A stretch of 52,890 nucleotides of DNA from Caldisericaceae bacterium. Lineage in GTDB: Bacteria > Caldisericota > Caldisericia > Caldisericales > Caldisericaceae. Location: assembly GCA_036574215.1 (NCBI GenBank), contig JAINCR010000049.1, positions 1 through 52,890 on the forward strand, in the 5' to 3' direction. The position numbers and the translations under genes were made by a program. Below the pieces are notes generated by a model. It was not told where the DNA came from, searched no databases, and saw only the letters and a list, made by a program, of their open reading frames with translations. Of the stretch, positions 19,850 through 28,317 are shown one piece after another. Position 1 is the stretch's first letter; every line of letters begins with the position of its first letter.

Positions 19850-21617
19850 TTGCCACCTCACTTAAAAGATCTTCAAAGGATTTTTTTACTTTTTCTTCGA
19901 GTTTATCAAAACTCTCTAAATTCTTTTCCGGAATAAGTTTCGCTCTTGAAATATCAACTCGCACGGGAAGAGTTATAATTTTATTCAAATCAACATTCTT
20001 TTCTAAGGCATCCTTTGCATAATCTGCAAATAGGAAAATCAATTTTATCATTCTGTACTGTTTCTTCAAGGAAGCGTAAGTGTCTTCTGGATCAAAAGCA
20101 TCTTGTTGGAGAAAATCTTCTCTTATCGACTTTGCAATCTCAAGTGTTAAACGGTCTTGTGGAGAAAGCGCATCAATTCCCACCAACCTAACCATTTCTT
20201 GTAGTTCAGCTTCCTTTCTTAAGATGGCAAGGGCTCTTGTTCTATAATCAATGAAATTGAGACCTGCATTCTTCTCGTAGTAATCCCTTAACTGTTCTGC
20301 GTAAAGGGAATAACTCCTCAACCACTGAATTGCAGGGAAATGTCTTGCATAGGCAAGTGAAGCATCCAAAGACCAGAAAACACGCACTGTTCTAAGAGTT
20401 GACTGCACAACTGGATCTGAAAGGTCTCCACCCGGAGGAGAAACAGCGCCAACAACACTCAAACTTGATACCTTATCTTGAGAGCCAAGAATAAATACCT
20501 TGCCTGCTCTTTCATAGAAAGAAGAAATTCTTGAAGCAAGATATGCTGGATACCCTTCTTCTCCAGGCATTTCTTCAAGTCTTCCAGACATTTCTCTCAT
20601 AGCTTCTGCCCAACGGGAAGTCGAATCGGCCATAAGTGCAACATTGTAACCCATATCTCTATAGTATTCTGCAATCGTAATTCCAGTAAAGACAGATGCC
20701 TCCCTTGCTGCAACAGGCATATTTGAAGTATTGGCAATTAGGACTGTTCTTTCCATAAGTGGTCTTCCTGTTTTAGGGTCTTTCAATTCAGGAAACTCTA
20801 TCAAAACGTCTGTCATCTCGTTTCCTCTTTCACCACAACCTATGAAAACAATGATATCTGCGTCTGCCCACTTCGAAAGTTGGTGCTGCACAACTGTTTT
20901 TCCACTACCAAATGGTCCAGGGATACAAGCCGTTCCACCCTTTGCAACAGGAAAGAATGTGTCTATAACCCTTTGACCAGTTACAAGTGGCTCATCGGGA
21001 GGAACTCGGTTTTTGACAGGTCTTGAGAATCTCACTGGCCATTTGTGGTACATTTTCAATTCAGTTTCCTTTTGTCCATCATTAACTACAGCAATAATCT
21101 CCTCAACCGTGTAGTCGCCTTCTTTAGCAATTTTTGAAATCCTACCTTTAACATTAGGGGGAACAAGAATTCTATGCTCAACAATAGTAGTTTCTTGGAC
21201 TGTTCCAATTACATCTCCTCCCACAACATCTTTTCCTACTGTTACTTTTGGAACAAAGTGGAAAAGCTTTTCTCTATTAAGAGATGGTAATGAAACTCCT
21301 CTTTCAACAAAACTACCATAATGCGCCATTAATTCGTCAAGAGGTCTTTGAACTCCATCATAAATTGAGCCAATAAGTCCAGGTCCAAGTTCAACACTTA
21401 AAGGTAAACCTGTTGCATAAACAGGCTCATTAGGTCCTATTAAAGATGTATCTTCATAGACTTGTATTGATGATAAATTCCCTTTTACTTCGATAATTTC
21501 TCCGAAAAGTTTCAGGTCCGAAACGTAAACCATTTCATACATTTTAGCATTTGGAACATCTTTTGCAATAACAAGAGGACCTGCAACTTTCACTACATAG
21601 CCAACTTTTTCCGCCAT
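19842..21617 (-). CDS. ntpA: V-type ATPase catalytic subunit A
   Basis: A 591-aa catalytic subunit. The Walker A sequence GPFGSGKT is at 234-241, with the V-type non-homologous region (about residues 110-200) between the barrel and the nucleotide domain, which distinguishes it from F-type beta. GERGNEM and [14 protein letters not shown] are intact. It hydrolyses or synthesises ATP in the V1 head. It lies 3 nt downstream of the F-type stalk subunit gene and overlaps ntpB by 8 nt. Confidence 0.98.
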   Translation of the reverse strand: MAEKVGYVVKVAGPLVIAKDVPNAKMYEMVYVSDLKLFGEIIEVKGNLSSIQVYEDTSLIGPNEPVYATGLPLSVELGPGLIGSIYDGVQRPLDELMAHYGSFVERGVSLPSLNREKLFHFVPKVTVGKDVVGGDVIGTVQETTIVEHRILVPPNVKGRISKIAKEGDYTVEEIIAVVNDGQKETELKMYHKWPVRFSRPVKNRVPPDEPLVTGQRVIDTFFPVAKGGTACIPGPFGSGKTVVQHQLSKWADADIIVFIGCGERGNEMTDVLIEFPELKDPKTGRPLMERTVLIANTSNMPVAAREASVFTGITIAEYYRDMGYNVALMADSTSRWAEAMREMSGRLEEMPGEEGYPAYLASRISSFYERAGKVFILGSQDKVSSLSVVGAVSPPGGDLSDPVVQSTLRTVRVFWSLDASLAYARHFPAIQWLRSYSLYAEQLRDYYEKNAGLNFIDYRTRALAILRKEAELQEMVRLVGIDALSPQDRLTLEIAKSIREDFLQQDAFDPEDTYASLKKQYRMIKLIFLFADYAKDALEKNVDLNKIITLPVRVDISRAKLIPEKNLESFDKLEEKVKKSFEDLLSEVANV

Positions 21618-21620
21618 AGA

Positions 21621-21947
21621 TCACTCTCCTATATCTTCATTTTTTGTAAGGATATTAATACCAACTGCTTTTTTAACAACTTCACCTATTAGATTCAAGG
21701 TTCTGTTTTTTACCATCACAGTTGGTAACATCATTATTACAGGAAGCGGCTCTGTTTTTTCTTGAAGGTAATTTTTAACTAAATCAAAGAACGTTTCTTC
21801 AGTAAAAATTACAGTATATTCATTTGACTTTGCTAATGTTTTTATCTCATTTATTACGGTTTCTTTTTCGGCAACAAAATACTCAATACCAAAATTTTTT
21901 AGTAAAATACCAAGTCTTTTACTTCCAACAAAAGCAACTTTATTCAT
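21621..21947 (-). CDS. ntpG: V-type ATPase subunit F (NtpG in Enterococcus naming)
   Basis: A small 108-aa protein with the Rossmann-like pattern of V-ATPase subunit F: VAFVGSKRLGILLKNFGIEY at the start, YTVIFTEETF and PLPVIMMLP. It binds the D axle in the central stalk. Identity rests on family resemblance plus its position between NtpC and NtpA, exactly as in the Enterococcus operon. ATG 21947 overlaps the ntpC stop as ATGAATAA. Confidence 0.93.
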   Translation of the reverse strand: MNKVAFVGSKRLGILLKNFGIEYFVAEKETVINEIKTLAKSNEYTVIFTEETFFDLVKNYLQEKTEPLPVIMMLPTVMVKNRTLNLIGEVVKKAVGINILTKNEDIGE

Positions 21948-22884
21948 AGACTAACTCCAGTTCGCTTATATCACTTGTTTCTAAGCCATAGTAGAGAGCA
22001 TACGCAAGTTTTTGTAAAACAGAAGTTTCGGCATTTAATTTTAGCAAATACACAAAAATAGGCTCAATGCCTTCGTTAAAATATTTACCTTTAAATAAAA
22101 TACTTTTTAAAATTTCTTGAGTAAGCACTTCCCAGTTTTCGGAAAGACTTTTCTCCCGATAAAAGTATTTCTGGGTATTAACCATGCGTGTAAACGAAGA
22201 AACCGAATCAATAACTTTAATGATTGAAACATTTTGAAATTTTTGCTTCAAAAATTCAACAATTTTAAGAAACTCATCCTCTTTTAAAAAACCTATGTTT
22301 AGAAAACTATAACTTCTCATAAGAATTTGAATTAAAATTGCCTCAGTAAAAGATTGGTAATACTCCTCTATAAAAGGACTTTTTGTTAATTTTGCATAGT
22401 CAACTAAAAATGAAAGGTAATAAGAATCAATAACTATAGGAATTAAGTAAGATGGATATTTATTCTTTTTTAAGTCAGAAAAACACTCATAAAAATGTTT
22501 AGGATAAGAACCAACACCTTTTAAGAGGAATTCTTTAAAGTTATCACCTACCTCATAACCTAAATACGCCTTTTTAACCAACAAAAAGTAATTTGCACTC
22601 CTTAAAAATACGTTTATAAAAGGTTCAAGGCCAAACTTAGAAAATTCTTCAAATTCTTCTTCTCTTCTTTTAAAAATCGCTTTCCTTACCTCAGGAAAAT
22701 CAATCTTACTTATGTACTTTTTATACGGATAACCCTGAAGAGTAGAAACAAAGGACTGAAAATCTTTATTTTTAAGAGCAATTAAAGTATCAACATCCAA
22801 AAGATAAGTTTCTAAAACTTTTACACGTCCACAAAGAAAATCGTAATAGCTTTTTCCTTTTATTTCAAAAGAAAAGTTATTCAT
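21940..22884 (-). CDS. ntpC: V-type ATPase subunit C/d
   Basis: A mostly helical 314-aa protein from ATG 22884, matching the V-ATPase C (d) family that couples the central stalk to the membrane c-ring. Sequence conservation is low, as is usual for this subunit. The assignment uses the AC39-like pattern, length and operon position between E and F. The upstream TTG-type start at 22950 would overlap ntpE by 74 nt. ATG 22884 instead makes an 8-nt ATGAATAA overlap like neighbouring junctions. Confidence 0.9.
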   Translation of the reverse strand: MNNFSFEIKGKSYYDFLCGRVKVLETYLLDVDTLIALKNKDFQSFVSTLQGYPYKKYISKIDFPEVRKAIFKRREEEFEEFSKFGLEPFINVFLRSANYFLLVKKAYLGYEVGDNFKEFLLKGVGSYPKHFYECFSDLKKNKYPSYLIPIVIDSYYLSFLVDYAKLTKSPFIEEYYQSFTEAILIQILMRSYSFLNIGFLKEDEFLKIVEFLKQKFQNVSIIKVIDSVSSFTRMVNTQKYFYREKSLSENWEVLTQEILKSILFKGKYFNEGIEPIFVYLLKLNAETSVLQKLAYALYYGLETSDISELELVYE

Positions 22885-23461
22885 TACTAAAAATCTCCCT
22901 TGCAACTTCAATATCTTTTCGTTCTTTAAATGTATTAATAATTTCATCAATAGAGTCGTTTACTTCGTAATTTTCAGTTTTTATAATACATCCACCACTA
23001 ATTTCAACAGTAGTTTTAGAAAGTTTAACGTTCTTATCTTTGAGTCTTTCATCAATAAAGGATTTAATCTTCTTACCAAACAAATTAAAATCCTTTTCGT
23101 TAATGTAAACAACACTATTGTTAGGAGCGTCTTTCTCTATAAGTCGAGTAATAAGACTTAAATAGAGATTCTCATCACTTAAAATTTTCTCTTTAAGAAC
23201 AGAAAAGAACTTTTCAATAATCTTATTCTTCAAAAGGTTAATTTCTTTTTCAACCTTTAAATTGTGAGAAATTCGTAATTTAACAATTTCATCATCAATT
23301 AATTTCTTTTCTTCCTCAAATTTAGATGCAAATTCTTTCCTAAGAGAATTTTCAAAATTATTTAACTCATTCTCAATATCACTTTTAGCTTTATTGATAA
23401 TCTCTTCTGCCTGTTTTTGCGAAGAAGAGATGATTTTTTCCTTAATTTTATCAAGACTCAT
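22877..23461 (-). CDS. ntpE: V-type ATPase subunit E (peripheral stalk)
   Basis: A 194-aa protein with a long charged N-terminal coiled coil (about residues 1-95) and a C-terminal globular part containing SGGCIIKTEN, as in V/A-ATPase E subunits. It pairs with NtpF to form the peripheral stalk. ATG 23461 is used. An in-frame TTG at 23467 would add two residues. The Shine-Dalgarno is weak, so translation may depend on reinitiation from ntpK just upstream. Confidence 0.9.
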   Translation of the reverse strand: MSLDKIKEKIISSSQKQAEEIINKAKSDIENELNNFENSLRKEFASKFEEEKKLIDDEIVKLRISHNLKVEKEINLLKNKIIEKFFSVLKEKILSDENLYLSLITRLIEKDAPNNSVVYINEKDFNLFGKKIKSFIDERLKDKNVKLSKTTVEISGGCIIKTENYEVNDSIDEIINTFKERKDIEVAREIFSNE

Positions 23462-23467
23462 AGCCAA

Positions 23468-23950
23468 TTAAAATGCTGCCGCCGAAACCCAAAGAGACAA
23501 AAGCACACCTGCAAGAAGTCCCAAAATAGCATAGGTTTCAACAAGCGCTGGTAAAAGTATTGCTCTACCGCTTTCCTCTGGTCTTTTCGCAACAAGATCT
23601 TCTGCGCCAATTGCTGAATGTGCCTGGTCTAATGCAGTTTTAAATTCAATAAGACCGACTAAAATGCCGATAAATAATGCGGCAAGTCCCTGTCCCCAAG
23701 AAGCCTTTGGAGAACCACCAATAAAGCCAAAAAACTGCATCATAAGAAACATAACAACAAGAGCATAAAAGCCCTGTGTTCCAGGAAGAGCCATAATAAC
23801 AAGCATTTTACCAAATAATTCTGGTTTTTCAGAAAGGATACCTGCTGCATGTGAAGTTGTCCTACCAATACCAATACCAGAACCAATTGCACCCATTGCT
23901 GCCACAAAAGAAGCACCAATTGCAACAAACATGGAACCATTAAAAGTCAT
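23468..23950 (-). CDS. ntpK: V-type ATPase subunit K, double-hairpin proteolipid (c-ring)
   Basis: A 160-aa membrane protein with four transmembrane helices arranged as two duplicated hairpins. LPGTQG at 55-60 and LPALVETYAIL at 133-143 are the paired ion-site motifs. Leu55, Thr58, Gln59, Gln109 and Glu138 align with the Na+ ligands Leu61, Thr64, Gln65, Gln110 and Glu139 of Enterococcus hirae NtpK. This is established knowledge for that protein and inference here. One carboxylate per four helices indicates a V-type ring. GGAGGT precedes its ATG. Confidence 0.96.
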   Translation of the reverse strand: MTFNGSMFVAIGASFVAAMGAIGSGIGIGRTTSHAAGILSEKPELFGKMLVIMALPGTQGFYALVVMFLMMQFFGFIGGSPKASWGQGLAALFIGILVGLIEFKTALDQAHSAIGAEDLVAKRPEESGRAILLPALVETYAILGLLAGVLLSLWVSAAAF

Positions 23951-23951
23951 T

Positions 23952-25958
23952 TTACTTACCTCCTTGTGATTTTTTGATTCTTATATTTTTAAACTCAAAC
24001 CCAAAAGGTTTGAATTCGTAACCACCTAAATCATAGAACCTTCCAAATAATTCAAGAAAATTTAAACGCATTGAGTGTATAAATGCACCAAGAATATTCA
24101 TGAAGAAAGCAAGACTATGCAAGGCAAAGAGTAAAATTATCGTGACAATAATTCCAACAGGTCCTAGCATATTTCCTATTACTTTTGACATCAAGTTGAA
24201 CGAAGAAGCAAGGATACCAGAACTCAGACCTAACGCAAACAGACGGAGGTATGAAAGAGTATCGCCTAAGAAACCAGATATACCGTAGGAACTTCTTATA
24301 CCATAGAGATTTACAAGAGCAGCTACCGGTTTAAACAAAGGACTTCTTATGGACATCCATCCACCAATTAAAATAAATAGAACGCCCAAAATAACCATTA
24401 TGTTTGAAGCAAACGCCAAATTAGAAAAAGTTGATTTGAAGAAGAATAAGATGATGCCAGGAAGGAAAAGTAGCCAACCTAAACTATTAAATATTGCATC
24501 AAGATAACTTCTACTTTTTATTTTTACAATGAAGCTTATCAAAATTCCGATCATCTGGGAAATAAAACCTATAATAACTGAAAGTATCATAAACTTAACA
24601 GATCCGTCCGGAGAAGTAGGGTTAATGACTGCAAGTTTACTAAGAAATTTAGTAAGTGCAAAATTTGGAAAATACGATGGAAGTATGTCACCAAAATATG
24701 AGTTTGTTAATACACCAACTGCTATAGAGGATATACTTCCATAAAGAAGTATGCTAAAAAATCTTGCAGCACCTCCATTGTTATTATATTTAATTAAAAA
24801 TAAAAGACTGAATAGGAAAAGGACAAGCCCATAACCTGCATCCCCCAAAGCAAAACCAAAGAAAACGGAGAAAAGAATTGCAACAATTGGAGATGGATCT
24901 ATATTACTATAAGAAGGCAGACCGAATAACTTTACTAAAAATTCAAAGGGCTTAAATATTAAGGGATTATTCAAGCTAACAGGAACAAAATCACTATCTT
25001 CAATTTTCAATTCAAAAATAAGATCTGTAAATTTTGAAACTCCATCAATTAAAACATTAAAATCTTTTTCTTTTGCATAACCTTTAATAACAACGAATGT
25101 TTTTCCTTTCAAACACTTTGCAATACCTATTCCCTTGTTTGAAAGAGATTGGAAATAATCTCTAAGCACTATTAACTTATCATTCTCTTCAAAGTATTCT
25201 TTTATTTTTGCTAATATAATCTCTTTATTATTTTCAAGCTCTAAAAGTCTTTTTTCAATTCGCTGAACTTCTTCTTCAAAAAATCCTGTGAAATGGTTAT
25301 TGGGTGTTATTTTTGCAATTCCATAATCCTTAATAACTTTTTCAAGTAATTCGGTATCTTCTTTTACATATAAAATAAACACTTTTGCAGCATTTTTATC
25401 AGTATAAAAAACATTAGCGTAGAAATTGTTTAATGCTTCTTCACTTTTAAATTTTTCGAGGTCTTTCTTTTTTATTTCCCCGATTATTGCGCTAGTTCTA
25501 CTTGTTCCCTGTAAAATAGAAAACTGAAAGGGAAACCCCTGAAACGCCATCAAAGATTTTTTATCTTCTTCTAATTTTGCTTCTTCTTCAAGAATTTTAT
25601 CGTAGGAGTTTTTCAAATCATTGATTTTTTTTACAAATTCATCAAGAGGAAATTTATGAACAATATCGTTAAAATATTCTTCACTTACCTCAAAATCCTG
25701 CGGTAAAAAACCTTTTATGAAACCCTGCTTGCCAAATCCGAATTCCTTAAATATAGAAAATGCACTATCAATCTTATTCAACTCTTCGTCGTAGGCTTTT
25801 TCTGGTATTAAGGGTTTTAAACTATCAATACTTGCAAGAATTTCTGATCTTACACTTTCAATGTGAAAAATTCCAAGATTATACAAAGATTCAAGAATTT
25901 CATCTTTCTGTGATACATCGCTTAAAATCAAAACTTTTTTAAGCTTCTCTATTGACAT
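23952..25958 (-). CDS. ntpI: V-type ATPase subunit I/a (membrane stator)
   Basis: A 668-aa protein. The N-terminal half (to about 350) is cytoplasmic with coiled coils, and the C-terminal half has about seven or eight transmembrane segments. GDTLSYLRLFALGLSSGILA contains the conserved Arg that forms the ion half-channel against the c-ring. ATG 25958 gives MSIEKLKKVLIL; a TTG at 25967 would add three residues and abut the GAGG. The gene overlaps the end of the peripheral-stalk gene upstream, in the order known for ntp operons. Confidence 0.95.
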   Translation of the reverse strand: MSIEKLKKVLILSDVSQKDEILESLYNLGIFHIESVRSEILASIDSLKPLIPEKAYDEELNKIDSAFSIFKEFGFGKQGFIKGFLPQDFEVSEEYFNDIVHKFPLDEFVKKINDLKNSYDKILEEEAKLEEDKKSLMAFQGFPFQFSILQGTSRTSAIIGEIKKKDLEKFKSEEALNNFYANVFYTDKNAAKVFILYVKEDTELLEKVIKDYGIAKITPNNHFTGFFEEEVQRIEKRLLELENNKEIILAKIKEYFEENDKLIVLRDYFQSLSNKGIGIAKCLKGKTFVVIKGYAKEKDFNVLIDGVSKFTDLIFELKIEDSDFVPVSLNNPLIFKPFEFLVKLFGLPSYSNIDPSPIVAILFSVFFGFALGDAGYGLVLFLFSLLFLIKYNNNGGAARFFSILLYGSISSIAVGVLTNSYFGDILPSYFPNFALTKFLSKLAVINPTSPDGSVKFMILSVIIGFISQMIGILISFIVKIKSRSYLDAIFNSLGWLLFLPGIILFFFKSTFSNLAFASNIMVILGVLFILIGGWMSIRSPLFKPVAALVNLYGIRSSYGISGFLGDTLSYLRLFALGLSSGILASSFNLMSKVIGNMLGPVGIIVTIILLFALHSLAFFMNILGAFIHSMRLNFLELFGRFYDLGGYEFKPFGFEFKNIRIKKSQGGK

Positions 25959-26271
25959 AATCAACAACCTCTTTCAAATAATTAACAATAATTTTATCAA
26001 TTTTTTCTGTTGCTTTTTCTTCAAGTAGTTTTAAAAATTGTTTGTTTTCACTTTCTATCTTTTTAGCTTCTTCATCTAAAAGCTTTAGAGCACTTGACCT
26101 ATAATTCTCAACTTCCTTTAAAAAGTTATTTTCGTATAACTTACGTAGAGCTACTTTTTTCTCGTTTAGTTCTTCTTTTAAAGCCCTTACCGTAGACTCT
26201 GCTTCTTTTAAAACTCTTTCTCCTTCTTCTTCAAAAGATTTAATAGCATTTAAAACATCTCTTTCTACCAT
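25939..26271 (-). CDS. ntpF: V-type ATPase peripheral stalk subunit (G/H, NtpF-like)
   Basis: A 110-aa protein that is almost entirely a charged coiled coil, rich in Glu and Lys with heptad-like spacing. It has no transmembrane segment. First position in a nine-gene V-ATPase operon and this composition identify it as the partner of NtpE. Sequence identity alone would not, because coiled coils are low in information. Its ATG lies 3 nt after the decarboxylase stop, so the two are one transcript. Confidence 0.85.
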   Translation of the reverse strand: MVERDVLNAIKSFEEEGERVLKEAESTVRALKEELNEKKVALRKLYENNFLKEVENYRSSALKLLDEEAKKIESENKQFLKLLEEKATEKIDKIIVNYLKEVVDYVNREA

Positions 26272-26274
26272 AAT

Positions 26275-27723
26275 CTATACCCCTTTCACTACCCTAATCG
26301 CAATTTCACTTCCCTGTCTTACGGAACCTTGCACAAGACCACCATATTTAAAAACTTCATCTATAAAATCTATACAATCATCATCTATAATCATGCCTGG
26401 AGCAAGCACGGGGATTCCCGGAGGGTATGGAGCAACGATTCCCCAAGACACTCTTCCTTTTGATTCTTTTAACGGAACAACTTCAAACTCTTTCTGCAGG
26501 GTTTCAAATGGCATCATTGCAAAAGGTGGCGCTTTTGGAGTTCTTTCCATTTTAATTTTGTTTTTTTCTTTTTTAGGTTGCACTTTCTTGAGAACCGATA
26601 ATAGTATGTCAATGTCTCTTTTTGAAGTACCTACAGTAACAAAAAGTAAAACATTCTGAAGATCGGCAAGTTCTATCTCTATGCCGTTTTTATTAAGGAA
26701 GTGTTCGAATTCAAAACCAGAATACCCCAGATCTTCAACATTAATTGTAAGTTTAATAGGATCAAGGACATAAATATCAATTCCGTTTACAATTTTTTCG
26801 GTAATAACTTTAAATCCGTCAAGTTCGCTTATTTTTTCTCTTGCATATTCAGCAACTTCAATTGCACGGTCCCACATTTCCTTACCATGTAATGCCATTT
26901 CTCGCCTTGCAACATCTAATGCTGTCATAAAGATATACGAAGGGCTAGAACTTTCTATAATGCTTAAGATTTGCTCAACCCTATCAACATTCACTGATTT
27001 TGAGGGGATGTGTAGGAAAGACGTTTGCGTTAGAGTTGGCAAAGTTTTATGGGCACTTTGAGTTACAAGGTCTGCTCCAAGGTATATAGCGGACTTTGGA
27101 AATTTTTCGTTAAACGGAAAATGTGCACCATGCGCTTCATCTATAAGAACCCTCAAACCATATTTGTGCCCTAAATCTATTATATCTTTTACTCTGCCTT
27201 GAAGTCCGTAATAATTCGGGGTAGTAACAAGAAGCGCTTTCGCATCAGGGTTTTCTTTTATAGTTTTTTCAATTTCTTCAACTGTCAAGTTAGTAATAAT
27301 TCCAAACTCTTCGTTAAATTCTGGTTCAACAAACAAAGGCTTTGCTCTTGCAAGAAGAATGCCACCAATAACTGACCTATGGGAATTTCTTCCAATTATA
27401 ATTTTCTCGTTCTCTTTTACGGAATCAAGTATCATTGCATGAACACCAGCAGTAGTTCCATTAATTAGAAAAATGGTAGACTCGGTACCATAAAGTTTAC
27501 TTGCCAAATCTTCTGCTTCTCTTATAACACCTTGCGCATAGTGCAGATAATCAAGACCCGAAACTTCCGTAAGATCAAAATCAAAAAATTTTTCACCAAA
27601 GAGCTTTTTAAGAATTCTTGGGGCACCTTTACCTTGAGAGTGTCCCGGCATGTGAAAAGGAATCATCTTCCTTTTAATGTATTTAGATACAGCCTCATAT
27701 AGCGGTGCTTTTTCTTGCTCCAA
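26275..27723 (-). CDS. Orn/Lys/Arg decarboxylase (PLP fold type I)
   Basis: A 482-aa enzyme of the compact SpeA/CadA-like class found in Bacillus. The PLP lysine is in QSAHKTLPTLTQ (about residue 226), with DEAHGAHF upstream and the N-terminal PFHMPGHSQGKG signature. It decarboxylates arginine, lysine or ornithine to a polyamine precursor; the substrate cannot be fixed by reading. TTG 27723 is preferred because GGAGGT lies at 27728-27733. The in-frame GTG at 27735 has no Shine-Dalgarno. It sits 22 nt behind a tRNA-Pro gene and 3 nt ahead of the V-ATPase genes. Confidence 0.92.
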   Translation of the reverse strand: MEQEKAPLYEAVSKYIKRKMIPFHMPGHSQGKGAPRILKKLFGEKFFDFDLTEVSGLDYLHYAQGVIREAEDLASKLYGTESTIFLINGTTAGVHAMILDSVKENEKIIIGRNSHRSVIGGILLARAKPLFVEPEFNEEFGIITNLTVEEIEKTIKENPDAKALLVTTPNYYGLQGRVKDIIDLGHKYGLRVLIDEAHGAHFPFNEKFPKSAIYLGADLVTQSAHKTLPTLTQTSFLHIPSKSVNVDRVEQILSIIESSSPSYIFMTALDVARREMALHGKEMWDRAIEVAEYAREKISELDGFKVITEKIVNGIDIYVLDPIKLTINVEDLGYSGFEFEHFLNKNGIEIELADLQNVLLFVTVGTSKRDIDILLSVLKKVQPKKEKNKIKMERTPKAPPFAMMPFETLQKEFEVVPLKESKGRVSWGIVAPYPPGIPVLAPGMIIDDDCIDFIDEVFKYGGLVQGSVRQGSEIAIRVVKGV

Positions 27724-27727
27724 TTCT

Positions 27728-27733
27728 ACCTCC
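27728..27733 (-). promoter_or_regulatory. Shine-Dalgarno that sets the decarboxylase start
   Basis: GGAGGT on the minus strand lies 4 nt upstream of TTG 27723 and inside the alternative longer reading frame. It begins only about a dozen bases after the encoded CCA of tRNA-Pro(CGG), leaving no room for a promoter or terminator between them. Confidence 0.7.
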
Positions 27734-27745
27734 ACTTTATTTTAG

Positions 27746-27823
27746 TGGTCGGGATGGTGGGATTCGAACCCACGACCTCTTGGTCCCGAACCAAGCGCTC
27801 TAACCAAACTGGGCCACATCCCG
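27746..27823 (-). tRNA. tRNA-Pro (anticodon CGG)
   Basis: A complete cloverleaf on the minus strand. The acceptor CGGGATG pairs with CATCCCG, the anticodon stem CTTGG/CCAAG encloses TTCGGGA (anticodon CGG at 27786-27788), and the T arm is GTGGG-TTCGAAT-CCCAC. Discriminator A and an encoded CCA (27746-27748) follow. One D-stem position is mispaired in GCCC/GAGC. Its 5' end is 3 nt from the CCA of the second tRNA-Pro. Confidence 0.95.
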
Positions 27824-27826
27824 TAA

Positions 27827-27904
27827 TGGTCGGGGCGAGAAGATTCGAACTTCTGACCCCCTGCACCCCATGCAGGTGCGCTTACCAAACTGCGCCACGC
27901 CCCG
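27827..27904 (-). tRNA. tRNA-Pro (anticodon GGG)
   Basis: A minus-strand cloverleaf. The acceptor CGGGGCG pairs with CGCCCCG, the anticodon stem CCTGC/GCAGG encloses ATGGGGT (anticodon GGG at 27867-27869), and the T arm is AGAAG-TTCGAAT-CTTCT. CCA is encoded at 27827-27829. It is the first gene after the promoter at 27933-27960. Together with the CGG isoacceptor it would read CCC, CCU and CCG. Confidence 0.95.
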
Positions 27905-27932
27905 AAGCCTTACCTAACGATGTAACCAATGA

Positions 27933-27960
27933 ATTATATACAAATTTGTTAAAAATACAA
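27933..27960 (-). promoter_or_regulatory. Sigma-70-type promoter of the tRNA-Pro pair (and probably the V-ATPase operon)
   Basis: On the minus strand, TTGTAT (27955-27960) and TATAAT (27933-27938) are separated by 16 nt. Transcription would begin near 27926, about 22 nt before tRNA-Pro(GGG). It is the only recognisable promoter before the decarboxylase and V-ATPase genes. Confidence 0.75.
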
Positions 27961-27971
27961 GCAGTTTTAAC

Positions 27972-27978
27972 AAAAAAA
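27972..27978 (-). terminator. U-run after rnpB, possible terminator using helix P1
   Basis: Seven T residues on the minus strand follow the last base of the RNase P RNA by 1 nt. The preceding stem is P1, whose other strand is about 300 nt upstream, so this is not a local hairpin. Termination here is plausible but unproven. Confidence 0.4.
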
Positions 27979-27979
27979 G

Positions 27980-28317
27980 ACTTAAGTAAGGAATAAGCCA
28001 GATTCTGTATCTCCATAAGGAGAAGGCAGCCATTTATCTAAGCGGCCAACCCAGTAGCATAAGGTGGAGCTTCCTCTTCGCTACTCTATTTGGCCTTGCT
28101 CCAAGTGGGGTTTGCCTTGCGTAATGTTGTCACCAACATTACCGGTGGTCTCTTACACCACCTTTTCACCCTTACCTTAAATCTAAGGCGGTCTGTTTTC
28201 TGTGGCACTTTCCCTAGGGTCACCCCCGCTTGGATTTCCCAAGCACTCTGCTCCAAGGAGTCCGGACTTTCCTCAGAATAGCTCAAACTATTCTGCGGCT
28301 GCCTTCCTTACTTAAGT
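27980..28317 (-). ncRNA. rnpB: RNase P RNA, bacterial type A
   Basis: A 338-nt RNA on the minus strand. P1 is formed by ACTTAAGTAAGGAA at the 5' end and TTCCTTACTTAAGT at the 3' end. Conserved landmarks include GAGGAAAGTCCGGACTCC near the 5' side, GGTAAGGGTGAAAAGGTGG, TAAGAGACCACC, GGAGCAAGGCCAAATAG and ACAGAATCTGGCTTAT near the 3' end. This is the catalytic RNA that cuts tRNA leaders. Its first six bases overlap the last codons and stop of the zinc-ribbon gene, and tRNA genes lie on both sides. Confidence 0.97.

Noticed and set aside
22885-22950. Longer ntpC start at 22950
   Set aside because: It would overlap ntpE by 74 nt. ATG 22884 makes an 8-nt overlap like neighbouring junctions.
27715-27996. 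Plus-strand 93-aa frame
   Set aside because: It is an antisense reading of the two tRNA-Pro genes. The VGFEPTTSWSRTKRSNQTG-type peptide is a well-known artefact of tRNA sequences.
28086-28286. Open frames on both strands inside rnpB
   Set aside because: They lie entirely within the conserved core of the RNase P RNA, and the peptides have no family resemblance.
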